Part shown: in pieces, positions 8,901 to 20,471 of the stretch
Layout: each line of letters begins with the position of its first letter
Position numbering within the stretch: position 1 is the stretch's first letter
Assembly (NCBI RefSeq): GCF_018446385.1
Contig: NW_024589857.1
Location: 558,001 to 622,000 of the forward strand
Source: Zingiber officinale
Taxonomy: Eukaryota; Streptophyta; Magnoliopsida; Zingiberales; Zingiberaceae
Length of the DNA stretch: 64,000 bases
Direction: 5' to 3'
Translations under genes and position numbers: made by a program
Notes under the pieces: model-generated
Database searches by the model: none
The model's input: only the letters and a program-made list of their open reading frames with translations
What the model was told of the DNA's origin: nothing

Positions 8901-11542
8901 TTAGTCAACTAACACAAGTCCTCTTTTGATATATGGTAAACAAGGAAATGGCAAGTCAAACAGATCTTCTACCAAGTGACATTTGGAGACAAGGGCATCT
9001 AAAACCCTATTCTTATCTATGTCTTGACGGTCGACACACAAATCAGCACACAAACGGGCTCCGCTGAATGATACAAGAGTCATGTTACATAGCCAAGGAA
9101 CTGATACTAAATATGCCATCCCAAAATGCTCCTTGTAAGCCTTGCAGACTTGTGAAACATATCCACCCATTGGCAAAATGCTTTGGGATATCGAGTGATC
9201 GTTCATCTCCAGACCCAACACTTCAGAATCAGAATGTAGATTGACAACAACAGTGCCATGGGCAGGATTAACTCTGCTTCGGAGAGATTCCAGGAATGCC
9301 CCTTGTGGATCCCAGAGTTTCCATGGAAAGATGTCATCACCATCATATGCATCGATGAATACTAAATCATATATATCGGAACTTTCCTGCACAAAGTCCT
9401 CGGCATCTGATGTGTGAAGAAAGAGCCGGTGATGCAAGCTTCCCCATAGCAATTCATCTGCATTGGCAGACCTATCAAAGGTTGATCTTTCTTTCAAGGA
9501 AGAGGCAGGGAAGCCCATTGCTTGTACTGAAGCTGTGATGACAACTGGATCTATCTCCACAATGTCAATTTTGGCACCTGAAGATGACATGGACAGACAC
9601 GAATGAACCTGTCAATTTTGACACATAAGATTATCGATTTCTACCATCTAATATGATATTTAATTGGACAAATATATCACATCAATGAAGGTAAACATTA
9701 TCGAAGACAACCTGAGAAGTTTAGTTAAGAACAGAAGAATTTAAATTTGAAGTTAACTTACCTTTAATTTTACTTGCCAAAAACAAAGGTAGGCTTCCAC
9801 CGCCATGTCCAATACATAATACCCTCGTGCTTTTACTGCCAGTAACTGCTCCATAAATATCATAACCAGAAGAAGCCAGTGTAGTCAACCCAGCTGACAC
9901 TACACTTTTAAGATCTGACATGGAATGCATTACTTCAATCATTAGTAGAGCAACAATAGATTAAAATTTAGAGATGCATCAAGAGAAATTGTCGAGGACT
10001 TCTGTCGTACCTAAGTAAATGGGACCTAGTACAACTATGTGTTTGTGTACAAGAGTATCATGTCTATGGTTTCATTTACAGATTTACATTAAAGGTATTC
10101 ATCACAATAACAATTAAGGTTGACTTAAACATTACAATACTGACCATAACTTGAATAAAGCTCTAAAAATGTATGATAGAACACAAGAGGCAGAAAAATC
10201 CTCAAAATATAAAAGACTAGACAAGTTCTTGTCGGCTATCATAAGAAAAAAATGTCACAAATGGTTTCTAATCAGCTAATTTTTTTTGTTGAAATGATTA
10301 ATTCATCCAAGTAGACTAATTGATTAGCTATACTGAAAGAGACTATTGTTTAAGCATGAAACAGTCAACTTGAAAAAAGATGAAGCTTTTGAAATCAAAA
10401 TGCATGTTTGTGCACTTGTGATGAAGTTCCAAATGTATGCCAAATAATATATTAGCCCATGGTAAGATTGAGAAATATGACAATAAGATTGGGATGCTAC
10501 ATCAAAAAAACAAAAAGATCTTTCACAACACATGAGAGAACCATTTCATTAATAAAGTGAGCCGAGGATATTACAGGGTACTGCCAAACAATGTGGCTGC
10601 TGCATCAAAAGTAGTGAGTGAGGGTCTGATTCTCTGTAAGCAGCCATAACTTTGGCTGTGCTTTGGCGAGTGTGGTCATTAAAATGAAGTACACGCCACT
10701 GGTAGCCAAGTATCCTTAGCTTTCCAGCATTTTCAAAATTTGGAAGGAGTTCTTGATACCTTTGCATCGATCTTTCTATAGCAGGCCATTGCTCTCGAGC
10801 CTGCAAGAAATGATAAATCTTTATACGCAATGGTGGTCTACAAGAAAAAGAGTGGGAAAAAATTAATATAATGCATTGACATGTAACATCAATTATACAC
10901 AATCACTACGAGTTAAATTTATTCATTTCAAAGTTACTTTTCAAACTTTACAGATACTAAATGGCAATGCAACCCCGAGATCTATCTATGTGAATGAATG
11001 TGGTGCCTTCCATTTTGTGCAAATGGTACAGAAAGCTTGGACAGTGCAACAACATCAAGCGAAGTAAGGATTGAGCATTTTGAACATTTGTAACCAACAT
11101 ACATATTGTGATAAACTCTCCATTAGATTTTGAGGTCTTAGACAAAATCATGCTGATCGTACTGGCACTAGTCATGAAAAAACTCTATACTTCATCTCTC
11201 CATGTGGAGATCATCCTAGATTTAATCAGCGCAAACAAATCAAAACACAATCCAAACTTTGAAACAGCAAAAATTGAGTGATCTGAATCATGGAGAGAGG
11301 AATAGATAAAGCTCGAGAGTTGAGATCAGAACCGGCCGGGAAGAAGGGTGGGAAACAACTGAGACGACGCCGTTCCCATGTTCGGAAGCCGATCGGAAGA
11401 CAGTGTGGCCGCCGTCGCCCCACCACTCGTCGGCGTAGGCCCAGTCTCCCTCGTCGGTAGGAAGGCCGCGGACGGCCGCGGACGAGGAGGAGCAGAGCCG
11501 GCGGACTCCACTCCTCGACTTCCGCAACGCCAACCTCCACAT
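8901..11542 (-). CDS. S-adenosylmethionine-dependent methyltransferase, spermidine-synthase-like fold (421 aa)
   Basis: Four exons splice in frame with GT-AG introns: 11542-11333, 10800-10575, 9914-9762, 9577-8901. The product has 421 residues. Residues 1-20 are Arg-rich and end in RRLCSSSS, like an organellar (probably mitochondrial) presequence. The SAM-binding motif I is CIGHGGGSLPLFL (about 179-191), followed by an acidic EIDPVV (204-209). A further acidic loop, LVFIDAYDGDD, lies near 268-278. This order is that of the class I methyltransferase domain shared by spermidine synthases and the C-terminal half of METTL13 (eEF1A methyltransferase). Substrate is unknown. A spermidine-synthase role is unlikely because only the cofactor half is recognisable. 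The start was chosen as the first ATG; an upstream GTG in frame is not needed. The TATA-like minus-strand TATAAAATAA near 11690-11702 could serve it. Confidence 0.88.
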
Positions 11543-12489
11543 CACATCGACTCGGCGATCGGAGTAGCGCCGCGTGGGTTTTCCTCTCCCTTCTCAAAAA
11601 CCCTTCCTCGCGACGGCGACGACAAATGACTACGTTGACATTTTTATCCATCATTTTTACAGCTGTTATTTTTTATTATTATTTTTTTAGTTATTTTATA
11701 TCTAGTTAATCATTTCAAACATTTGTCTAGCGTTTAATTTATTTTCCAATTTATTATGTATTCATATAATTATTCATTTATTATTTTGTAAAAGCTATTT
11801 CAAAAAGTTTAAGAGTATGGAAATTTTGGGTAAAAATCAAAAGAAATTCCTTTTTTATTAGAATAGGCAAAATGACACCCCTCTTTTATTTGTTATCTCA
11901 ACATCTCATCCTACCTTAGTATATCTTTGTAGATTTTTCTTTTTACAATAATTTGTCTAATTATAATAATTATGATTTCATAAGTACTATATAAATATAA
12001 TAATTATAATTTCATAAATACTATGAGTCCACGATTATATAATTATAATGATTACGATTCCTTAGTTGTTATAAAATAATTATGGCTAATGTTGACAAAA
12101 ATAAATACCAGCAATGATTTATAGCTAATGTAATATAATATTAATCAGTATTAACTAATGTTATCAAAAATGAAATATTTATATTCTAATAATCATGAAG
12201 TATAATTATCATTTTACAATATTATTAATATTAATAAAAATTAAAGTGCTACTTCAACATAATATTTGATTTGACTAAAGGTGAAGTACTCATATGCTAA
12301 CCATTACAAATTATAGCTATTAAAATACAATTTTATAATAATTATGAAATTATAATTATGATAATTCTATAACAGTTATTGAATCATAGTTTTTATAATT
12401 AGATAGCTACAACTCGTAGTTACTAAAATTAAATAGCAGTTAAGAACTCATCTACAATAACATTAAACGTATAGATAATTTTGAAGAAA
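11543..12489. other. Promoter region of the methyltransferase gene, then AT-rich DNA
   Basis: Next to the gene the DNA is GC-rich with a presumed 5' leader (11543-11630). Beyond 11640 it is very AT-rich. From 11940 to 12480 the motif AATTATAATTATGATTTCATA and its complement recur many times, giving numerous short AT palindromes. No gene is seen. Confidence 0.5.
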
Positions 12490-12990
12490 AATGACAATTT
12501 ATCATAGTTGGTTTTACGTTTTCCTCATTTCAGTACTTGATTTTGGAATTGCCCACACAACGCAGCCTCGCTGAATTCATTTCTCATTTTACCATCCTTC
12601 CTCCTCTATTAATGTTCATCCAAAAATTAGTATCACGACACCATGTTACCCTCGTTCTCCTCCACCATGAAAGACCATCTCGAATTCCGTGATTGGAAGA
12701 TCTTGATGGGCCCTGAAGTCGATGAGGATGATTGGAAATCCTCGTAGGAGCACGACTTCATAGACGGAGTTATTATACTCGACTACTTTATGTTAGATTA
12801 GTGCGAGGAGCGTCATAAAGAAACCTCCTTTGATGAAAATGGCCACAATGAGGAGACGATTGAGGCGGCGACGATGGACAATTCAAAAAGTCCTAATTGG
12901 ATCGACCCGAACATAAAGGGGAAGGGCATTGATTTTCTGGAGGTGAGTATTGATTCGGATAGTTGTGGGTTCGATGGGCTGGAGGGGGAG
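12490..12990 (+). pseudogene. Unidentified gene fragment, left copy of an inverted pair
   Basis: Read on the plus strand, an ATG at about 12667 opens a frame for an acidic protein piece (KDHLEFRDWKILMGP, EVDEDDWKSS) broken by TAG at 12747 and again at 12798. An open frame then runs to 13056 (MDNSKSPNWIDPNIKGKGID). The same sequence in reverse orientation lies at 16483-16975 with different stops. Two copies that keep the same amino-acid pattern suggest a once-coding exon. I do not recognise the protein. Confidence 0.5.
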
Positions 12991-13712
12991 AAAAAATCGC
13001 ATCATGGTAGCCAAAAGGACAAGCTTGGTGGAAATTATCAAGAAAACACACGATGATGATAAGGTGAAGAAGTAGTGGGTGTAATGATCTAGCGCATTAA
13101 ATACGTAGAAAGCGCAGCGAAAAAATTAACTAGATCTTTTCGAAGAGATACATGCGAAGGAAAAATTATATACTATTGCTAATTTTCCACAGCAAGGATC
13201 TCAGTATGATCACGTGTTGATAAATCAACAACTCACTATTGCTAATTTTTGAAAATTAATAACACAATGTTACTGATTTTTAAAAATCAACAACACAATG
13301 TTTCAATATTATTGATTTTTGAAAACCAACAATATTTTATATTGTAAGTTTATCTTTATGACCTATTTATATTTATTATTTTTTGATATGTTATATTCAA
13401 ACGATATATAATATCTAAAGCTAATTTAGTATATAATAATCTTTAACATTCTCTCAGCTAAAGCTAATACAATCAATATTTCTTTGATAAACAAATAAAC
13501 ATACAACCTCCATTATTAATCTCAAACAAATACCAACATAAACATAAACAATAGGAGTAAATAATACAAGGAAAATGACCATGGTATAAACATCGAACCT
13601 AGCCACGAAGAAAATGAGTTTATTAGGGATGCAAAGCTGCCTTGGAAAGATAACTGCTGATTAAGGGCTGGAACCATGGTGCTAGGAAGGGTGGCCGGAT
13701 CTCTTCTTCTAA
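12991..13712. other. Intergenic, no gene seen
   Basis: AT-rich. Short repeats of 'TTTTTGAAAATCAACAACACAATG' type occur at 13225-13330 as three imperfect copies. Nothing coding was found. Confidence 0.4.
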
Positions 13713-14130
13713 CCCTCTGTTTGGGAGGAGGTGAATAAAGGGGAAGAAAAGATAAACATAGGTAAAATGAATTTTTACCCTTGTTTGGGAGAGAGTGAGC
13801 TATGAAGGGGAAGGGAAGAGAAGGGTAAAGCCTCCCTTTGCATGCTCGGAAATAAGCGAAATTTCTTACACGCCAAATTGGGGTGTAAGGAAGGGTAAGG
13901 AGAAATTATTACAATTATATCCTTATTTATTTTTTCACATGTAGATTTATTAAAAAAATAAGAGGATATTTTTGTAAATTTATATATTTAACCTTCATTC
14001 CATCCCTTTCCTCTCACATCAACTTTCCCTCCCTTCCAAACAAGGGTAAAATAAATATATTACTTTCCTTTTCTTTCCCTTCCTTCCCCTTCCATTAATG
14101 AACCTTACCTCATCCCATCCAAACAGAGGC
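13713..14130. mobile_element. Tourist-like MITE (418 bp)
   Basis: Left end CCCTCTGTTTGG and right end, reverse-complemented, GCCTCTGTTTGG form terminal inverted repeats. They continue imperfectly inward. A TAA triplet sits on both sides (13710-13712 and 14131-14133). Length and target site fit a non-autonomous PIF/Harbinger element. Confidence 0.75.
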
Positions 14131-14133
14131 TAA

Positions 14134-14819
14134 GAAAGAGGCTAAGAAGGAGATGCTCAGCCGGATGAATGAAGATGAAGGCGCGCAATGCTGGATGGAA
14201 ATGGTCAGAGAATCTCCTCTTCTAGCTCGAAGAGGAGAGGAACTCCGGCGATGGCGTGTCTATGGAGGCGACTCGAAGAGGAAGGTGCGGCGTGGCTGGA
14301 TGGCGACAAGGATGCAGCCGCCAGCCCTTGGTGGTGGCAAATGAGAAGGGGGCGTCGAGTGGTTCCGAAAGAAGCTCGAGGAGATGTGAGGGAGAAGGAA
14401 AAGTGAGAGCCGGCAGTGGTGAGGTTGGATGGCGTCGCCGGTCCTTTGGTCGAGTGGATGGCAGAGCAGCGTCGGGGAGAAGGTGCACCGGCTTGATAGC
14501 GTCGGGAGAACATCGCGTGAAGAGCAGAGAAGATGATTCCTCCTATTCCTATAGCTTCTCTTGAATCTCATCTCAGATATCAACGGACGGTCATAAATTT
14601 TTTAGATCTTGATCAATGGTTGGGTAAATTCAGATCTGGATTGAAGGTTCCAGATCTCGATAGATGGTGGTGATCTACCTTTCTTTTAACTTGGATGGAC
14701 CAGATTTTGATAGATGCCTCAAATCTCTTTAGATCTTGAATGAAGGGTCCAAATTTCTCCGGATTTAATCCCCTCATTTAAACCTAGCTTTAAGCTTTAG
14801 ATCAATCTAACTCAAGTCC
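14134..14819. other. GC-rich island with overlapping open frames, then AT-rich DNA
   Basis: 14150-14570 is locally GC-rich and open in several frames on both strands for 60-107 codons. None gives a recognisable domain, and the frames contradict each other. It may be a first-exon fragment of a gene broken by the MITE. 14575-14780 repeats 'CAGATCTTGATAGATG'-like phrases about five times. Confidence 0.3.
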
Positions 14820-14834
14820 ATGATTCCTTAATTG

Positions 14835-15048
14835 TCGTTCTCTCGGATGGGTCTAGTGGATAGCGCATGAGGTGTTGCCACAATAACGTATGAGGTTCGA
14901 ATTTTGACAAAGTCGAGGTAAATACCTCCCCTATGTGCTAGTCAATATTCCAAAGGTTAGTAGCCGTCCGTGATTTACCTCCTCCGTGTTAACCTTGGGA
15001 CGGGTTAGCGGGGGCGCTGGGGGCGAGCGTATTCGCCTTTTTGCCACA
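14835..15048 (+). mobile_element. SINE, family A (best-preserved copy)
   Basis: It is flanked by a roughly 15-bp duplication with two mismatches (ATGATTCCTTAATTG at 14820-14834, ATGATCCCTTGATTG at 15049-15063). The head GGATGGGTCTAGTGGATAGC carries an A-box-like segment, and GAGGTTCGAATTTTG at about 14892 is the B box. The tail is GGGGGCGCTGGGGGCGAGCG then CGCCTTTTTGCCACA. Such an element is transcribed by RNA polymerase III and mobilised by a LINE. Confidence 0.85.
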
Positions 15049-15063
15049 ATGATCCCTTGATTG

Positions 15064-15770
15064 CTTAAAAAATCATGAAATAATATTAAAATTTAGAGAA
15101 CAATTATAATAAACCTCGTAAAACATGATATAAAATAGGATTTAGGCATACGAGGATAAAAATGATAAGTTTAAGAGCAAAACTAATGCTTCAAAATGTT
15201 CGTTATCAAGCTCCAAAATCATTTCATGCATTGTTGGAGCCAAACTCTCTTTGGCCAAAGTTGTGAAACGTCTCACTAAAGAGTTAAAACGGATCATGAG
15301 GTCAATCTACCAACAAGCAATTGAGATTTTAGAATCGAAAGGTGCCTCACATCCGAGAATCGTTGACACGTATTGCTTGTGTCTTCAAGTGAGACGGGAG
15401 TGGCTTCTACGAAGAGAAACAAGTATTAAAAGAGAGTCCTTGACATTTTACCTAATATTTATTTAGCAATAAACTTTGATAGTAATATAATAACAATGGA
15501 ATAACTTCTAACGGAAAAAAAATTGATAGATAATAAATTGCAAAGTACAAACCTTTAGAAGCTCAAGCAAGAACTTCCACCAATCCATCACTTTCTTCTC
15601 TCATCTTTAACTAGATAATTATGCAAGTCAATATCTTTATTCTTTACATGTTCTTTACACCCTTATTTCTCGAAACCTTTATTCCCTCATTCTTTGTCGT
15701 GCAATTTTTACTCCGCGGAGTACTCGTGATAGTATTCGGGTGCCTTTTAGTTCGCCGTTACTACTAGTGC
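15064..15770. other. Intergenic, no convincing gene
   Basis: A 71-codon frame at 15251-15466 begins KVVKRLTKELKRIMRS but matches nothing I recognise and has no splice context. The rest is ordinary AT-rich DNA. Confidence 0.35.
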
Positions 15771-16465
15771 TTGGTGGAATCACGGTCAACTGTTATATTA
15801 TGGGAAACATACGATCCAAGTAAACCTCGAAGCACTGTCAGAGGTGGGGTGAATCTGTTTCAAGGAAACTGCGTTAGTTGCAGGCCTTGGTCAGTTTTCC
15901 CGGTCGGTCTCTTCATTCGTCTGGTCGGCCAGTCTGTTCGCTCGACTTTTCTACTCGCCTGGTCGGCTAGTCTGCTCGCCTGGTCGGCCAGTATGTTCAT
16001 CTGACCTGTCTGCTCACCCGGTCGGGCGGTCTGTTTGCCCGACCTGTCTGCTCACCTGGTCTGCCTTTCGCCAGACCTGTTTGCCTCTCTCTCGATCGGT
16101 CTGCTTCGCCCAACCTACCTGTCCAGACTCGTCTACTCGTCCGATCTGTCTTTCGCCAGATATGTCTGTTCGCCCAGTTCGCCTCTTGCTCGGTCGGTCT
16201 GTTTCGCCCGGCCTGCCTCTCACCAAGTCTGTCTGCCCGCTCGGTCAACTTTTCTACCATGTCGGCCTTTCTGATCTGTTGCGCCTTCTTGTGCTGCTCA
16301 GTCGATCAGCCCATTCTGTCAACATTGTGCAAACTACCTTCATCAGAAACCAGCTTCCGCCGACAGCCTGAGATTATCCGCTCAGGTCATTTCTATTGTA
16401 AGTTGAATTTAAATTCTGTGTAATTTTAAATTCAGCTAAATTCCTAAAATATCCGACAACAGATT
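15771..16465. repeat. GC-rich tandem repeat, probably part of an LTR
   Basis: From about 15890 to 16270 a unit of roughly 30 bases (GGTCGGTCTGTTCGCCCGAC, CTGTCTGCTCACC) repeats about a dozen times, with small dyads such as GGTCGGGC...GCCCGACC. The block ends CCGACAACA at 16465, an LTR-like terminus, and near its start has 'GAGGTGGGGTGAAT', reminiscent of the copia LTRs here. The left boundary is not clear. Frames on both strands through it are repeat artefacts. Confidence 0.5.
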
Positions 16466-16482
16466 ATTTTATCCAACACTTT

Positions 16483-16975
16483 TCTTCTCCTTCAGCTCAT
16501 CGAACCCTCAATCATCCAAATCATATTCGCCTATGGGAAATCGATGTCCTTCCCTTCCCCTTCATGTCCGGGTCAACTCAACTTCGAATCGTCCATTGTA
16601 GTCGGCTCAACTGTCTTTTCATCGTGGTCATTTCCATCAAAGGAGACTCTTTTATGATACTCCTCGTGAAAATCTAACGCAAAGTAGTTAAGCACAGTGA
16701 CTTCGTCTCCTAAGTCGTGCTCCTATGAGGATTTTCAATTGTTCTCACCGATGTTAGGACGCATCAAAATCTCTCAATCCCAGAACCCAAGATGGGATTC
16801 CATGGCGAGCGCGGCGCTCAAGAGCAGAAGGACGAGTAGATAAAGAGGAGAACAGGAGGTAACAAAGTATTATGGTGCTGGTTTTCCAATGATATTGAAA
16901 GGAGGAGGGTAAAATGAAAAATGAACTAGAACGTTTTTTTTTGGATAATTTCAAAATCAAGTATTGAAACAGGGA
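16483..16975 (-). pseudogene. Unidentified gene fragment, right copy of an inverted pair
   Basis: On the minus strand this matches 12490-12990 along most of its length, from TTTCAATACTTGATTTTG (near 16970) to GGGTTCGATGAGCTGAAGG (near 16490). The translation keeps the pattern of the left copy (KSS, then EHD, and an aromatic-rich 'YFALD' where the other has 'YFMLD'), but it has its own stops. Function unknown. Confidence 0.5.
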
Positions 16976-17325
16976 AAAAATATAAAAAAAGAAAAAACAT
17001 AAAAAGTTTTAAAAAATAAAAAATTTTAAAATTAAAAAATAAAAAAAAACTAATAAACATACAACAACAACAACAACAACAACCAAGCCTTTTCCCACTA
17101 AGTGGGGTCGGCTGTATGAATCCTTTTACGCCATTGAGCTCTATCTCCTATTATATCATCATCTATATTTAAATAAATTTTATCTTGTTTTATTGTTGCT
17201 AACCAAGTCTTTTTTGGTCTTCCTCTTCCTCGTTTGATATGCATGTTTATCATAGTTTCACATCGCCTAACTGGAGCATTTATTGGTCGTCTAAATACAT
17301 GTCCGTACCATCTTAAACGTGTCTC

Positions 17326-18660
17326 TCAGAGTTTTTTCTCAATAGATGCAACTCCGACTTTCTCTCGAATGCTCTCATTTCTTATTTTGTCCATCCTCGT
17401 ATGTCCACACATCCACCTTAACATCCTCATCTCTGCAACTCTCATCTTCTGCTCATGTGCTCGAGTCATAGTCCAACATTCAGCTCCATATAACATAGCA
17501 GGTCTAACCGCGGTTTTATAGAACTTACCTTTAAGTTTAAGAGATACTTTACGGTCACATAAAACACTCGACGCTCCTCTCCATTTCACCCATCCTGCTT
17601 GTATTCTATGTAGGACATCTCTCTCAATCCCTCCATCATTTTGTAAAAATGATCCTAAATATTTAAATCTCTCCGTTTCGGGCAACTCGTCCTCTCCTAT
17701 CTTAACAATTATTTCATTACTTTTAATATTGCTAAACTTAAATTCCATATATTCTGTCTTTAATCTACTAAACTTAAAACCTTTCCCTTCTAGTGTTTCC
17801 CTCCAAGATTCTAGCTTAGCATTTACTCCTTCACGTGTCTCATCTACCAAAATAATATCATCTGCAAACAACATGCACCACGGTACTGTGTCTTGAATGT
17901 GCACAGTGAGTTTGCCCATAATTAGTGTAAAAAGATAGGGACTTAGAGCTGATCTTTGATGTAACCTTATCTTTATTGGAAATGCTTCAGTTACTCCGCC
18001 TGAAGTCTTTACTCTGATCGTTACATCCTCATACATATCCTTAATTAGTTCAATATATGTTACGCTAACACTTCTTTTTTTTAAAATTCTCCATATAATT
18101 TTTCTTGGGACTCTATCATAAGCTTTTTCTAAGTCAATGAATACCATGTGTAGATATTGTTTTTGCTCTCAATATTTTTCAATTAATTGTCTAAGAGGAT
18201 ATATAGCTTCTATTGTCGACCTTCCAGTCATGAACCCAAATTGATTTTCTGTCACTGTGGTCTCTTTCCTTAATCTTTTTTCTATTACTTTTTCCCAAAG
18301 TTTCATAGTATGACTCATTAGTTTAATACCCCTATAGTTTACATAATTTTATATGTCTCCCTTGTTCATATATAAGAGAACTAGAGTACTTATTTTTCAT
18401 TGATCAGACATTTTTTTTCATTTTCAATATCATGTTAAATCATTTTGTAAGTCATTCAATACATTATTTCCCTGGACACTTCTATACCTTTATCTGAATA
18501 TCATATTATCCAACAACTTTTCCATTATGCATCCCATTTAAAGTTTGTTCTACTTCTAAAGTTTGAATTTTATGATAAAAATTTAAAATTCTATGTTCAT
18601 TTGACCTACTTAAATTGCCTAAGTTAGGTTGTCACCTAAACGTTCATTAAGAAATTGATA
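17326..18660 (-). pseudogene. LINE reverse transcriptase domain (broken)
   Basis: The best-kept piece (18147-17326, 273 codons) holds FIDLEKAYDRVPR, SALSPYLFTLIM and the catalytic FADDIILV. Downstream are YLGSFLQNDGG and the C-terminal MRMLRWMCGHTRMDKIRN segment usual in plant RTE elements. The part upstream of 18148 (finger region) is recognisable only in pieces with stops. The methionine at 18147 is internal to the domain, so it is not a real start. Confidence 0.88.
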
Positions 18661-18683
18661 AAAATACCTCTTCCACTGCTCTT

Positions 18684-19920
18684 TTATTTTTTTTTATCGT
18701 TTACTAGTACCCTATTACATTCATCTTTAATACATTTTATTTGGATAAGATCTCTTGTCTTTCTTTCTCTCACTTTAACTATTCTATAAATGTCTCTTTT
18801 CCCTTCTTTTGTATCCAATTTTTGATATAATCGTTCAAAAATTTTATTATTTGCTTCATTCACTATTTTCTTAGCTTCTTTTTTAGCTAGTGTATATTTT
18901 TTAAAATTTTTCTCGTTCTTACAAATATATAATTCCTTATAAGTTATTCGTTTTTCCTTCACTTTCTCTTGTACTTTCTCATTCCACCACCAAGATTCTT
19001 TACTTAGCGGTGCATGTCCCTTTGACTCACCGAGGACACTCTTAGCTACTATTTTCAACTTTGATACCATCTTATCCCATGTTGTATTAGAGTCATCGTA
19101 TATTTCACCTAATGCTTGTACTCCTACCTTCTCTTTAAATATATGTTGCTTCTCATCCTTTAACTTCCACCACTTAATTCTAGGAATTGTATATATTTTC
19201 TTTCTATTGATACTATGTTTGAGGCGTATATCCAACACTACTACCCTATGTTGGGTAGTTAAGCTTTCTCCAGGGATGACTTTGTAATCTTTACAAATCT
19301 TTCTATCCTTCTTCCTAACCATAAGAAAGTCAATTTGCGATTTATTATTCCCACTTTTGAATGTGACTAAGTGTTCTTCTCTTTTCTTAAAAAATGTATT
19401 AGCTAATATAAGGTCATATGCTATCGCAAAATCTAATATAGTTTTCCCTTCCTCATTTCTCGTTCCAAACCCATAACTCCCATGTACTCTCATATTCCTC
19501 ATTTTTCACTCCGATATGGCCATTTAGATCACCTCCTATTAAAATCCTTTCATTTGGTGGAATATTTTGTAATATTTCATCTAAGTCCTCCCAAAACCTT
19601 AATTTGGTAGCTTCATCTAATCCTACTTGTGGTGCATATACGCTAATTATGTTCATAGTTTCTTTCGCCACTATTATCTTAAGAGTTATAATTCTATCCC
19701 CTTTTCTAACTACTCCTACAACTTCATCCTTTAACAAACTATCTATAATAATACCCACTCCATTTCTTGTTTTACTTTTTCCAGTGTACCATAACTTAAA
19801 ACCCGAGTTCTCTATCATCTTTGCCTTCTCACCTGTCCATTTTGTCTCTCTACATAAAAAATTAATTTTTCCTAATCAACTGAATTTGACCCTGAGAGTT
19901 TCTATATTCCATGTTCCAAA
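18684..19920 (-). pseudogene. LINE endonuclease domain (broken)
   Basis: Pieces in three frames give the apurinic/apyrimidinic endonuclease domain: LRFGTWNIETL at the start (about 19890-19922), NGVGIIIDSLLKDEVV, ISVYAPQVG, then ILIGGDLNGHIG with the catalytic Asp-Asn pair. After a frameshift near 19490 come FKSGNNKSQIDFLMV and TTQHRVVVLDIR, the His-containing end of the domain. This domain nicks target DNA for target-primed reverse transcription. Frameshifts near 19860 and 19490 break it. Confidence 0.85.
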
Positions 19921-19974
19921 TCTTAGATTATTAGTTTTCCTATCATATTTGTTCTTATCTAACCTATGGTGTGA

Positions 19975-20160
19975 GAACTCTTGCCTATTTAACACTACAC
20001 CCAAGTTCTCATGGAGATGTAGCGGTCCTTGCTGAGACGTTACAGTCGGACCCTGTAACGCGAACTCTTGCATATTTATCACTACACCCGAGTTCTGGAG
20101 ATGTAGCGGTCCTTGCCGAGACGTTACAGTCGGACCCTGCAACGCGGTCCTTCCGGGGAA
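19975..20160. repeat. Tandem duplication in the 5' part of the LINE
   Basis: Two adjacent copies of a roughly 90-bp unit, at about 19974-20062 and 20063-20150. Each contains GAGATGTAGCGGTCCTTGC, then GAGACGTTACAGTCGGACCC. On the minus strand both copies stay in one frame. Confidence 0.85.
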
Positions 20161-20399
20161 CAACCTAGCATTAGCACAATAGTTTAATGGATTCATTCAT
20201 GAAATTTTGCCATAGTTTGACGCTGGCTGGCAACCTAACGCAACCCTCCTCCTTTATCCTACCAAAATAAACATACAAAATTAAAAATTAAAAAACGAAA
20301 AAAATAAAAAAGTTTAAAAAAATTAAAAATGTAAAAAAAGAAAAACAAAAAAATAAAAGGAAATATGAAAAAGAAAAAATAAAAAAAATGAAGAATTTA

Positions 20400-20470
<71 letters not shown>

Positions 20471-20471
20471 G
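20400..20471. repeat. (AAT)n followed by (ATT)n microsatellite
   Basis: About ten AAT units run directly into about twelve ATT units, so the block is its own inverted repeat and can form a long hairpin. It lies in a 200-base A-rich tract next to the LINE. Confidence 0.95.

Larger units (their letters stand above)
17065..20265 (-). mobile_element. Full-length but inactive RTE-type LINE
   Basis: On the minus strand it starts with GGTAGGATAAAGGAGGAGGG... wording at 20265 and ends in the tail TTGTTGTTGTTG at 17065. A perfect 13-bp duplication, AATAAACATACAA, flanks it at 17052-17064 and 20266-20278. The coding order is apurinic-endonuclease-like domain then reverse transcriptase, in one degraded reading frame, with no ribonuclease H seen. 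Length of 3.2 kb, a single ORF and a (TTG)n tail fit the RTE clade. Several frameshifts and stops make it inactive. Confidence 0.85.

Noticed and set aside
11226..11654. Alternative frames over the first methyltransferase exon (up to 142 codons)
   Set aside because: They overlap the exon whose frame joins in phase with the three downstream exons; high GC keeps other frames open.
14153..14583. Overlapping frames of 60-107 codons on both strands
   Set aside because: GC-rich stretch with mutually exclusive frames and no known motif.
15997..16371. Arg/Gly-rich and Ser/Cys-rich open frames
   Set aside because: Products of a tandem repeat read in several frames.
12490..16975. A single large autonomous TIR transposon
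   Set aside because: No transposase is present between the arms and no outer target duplication could be fixed; kept only as one of two explanations.
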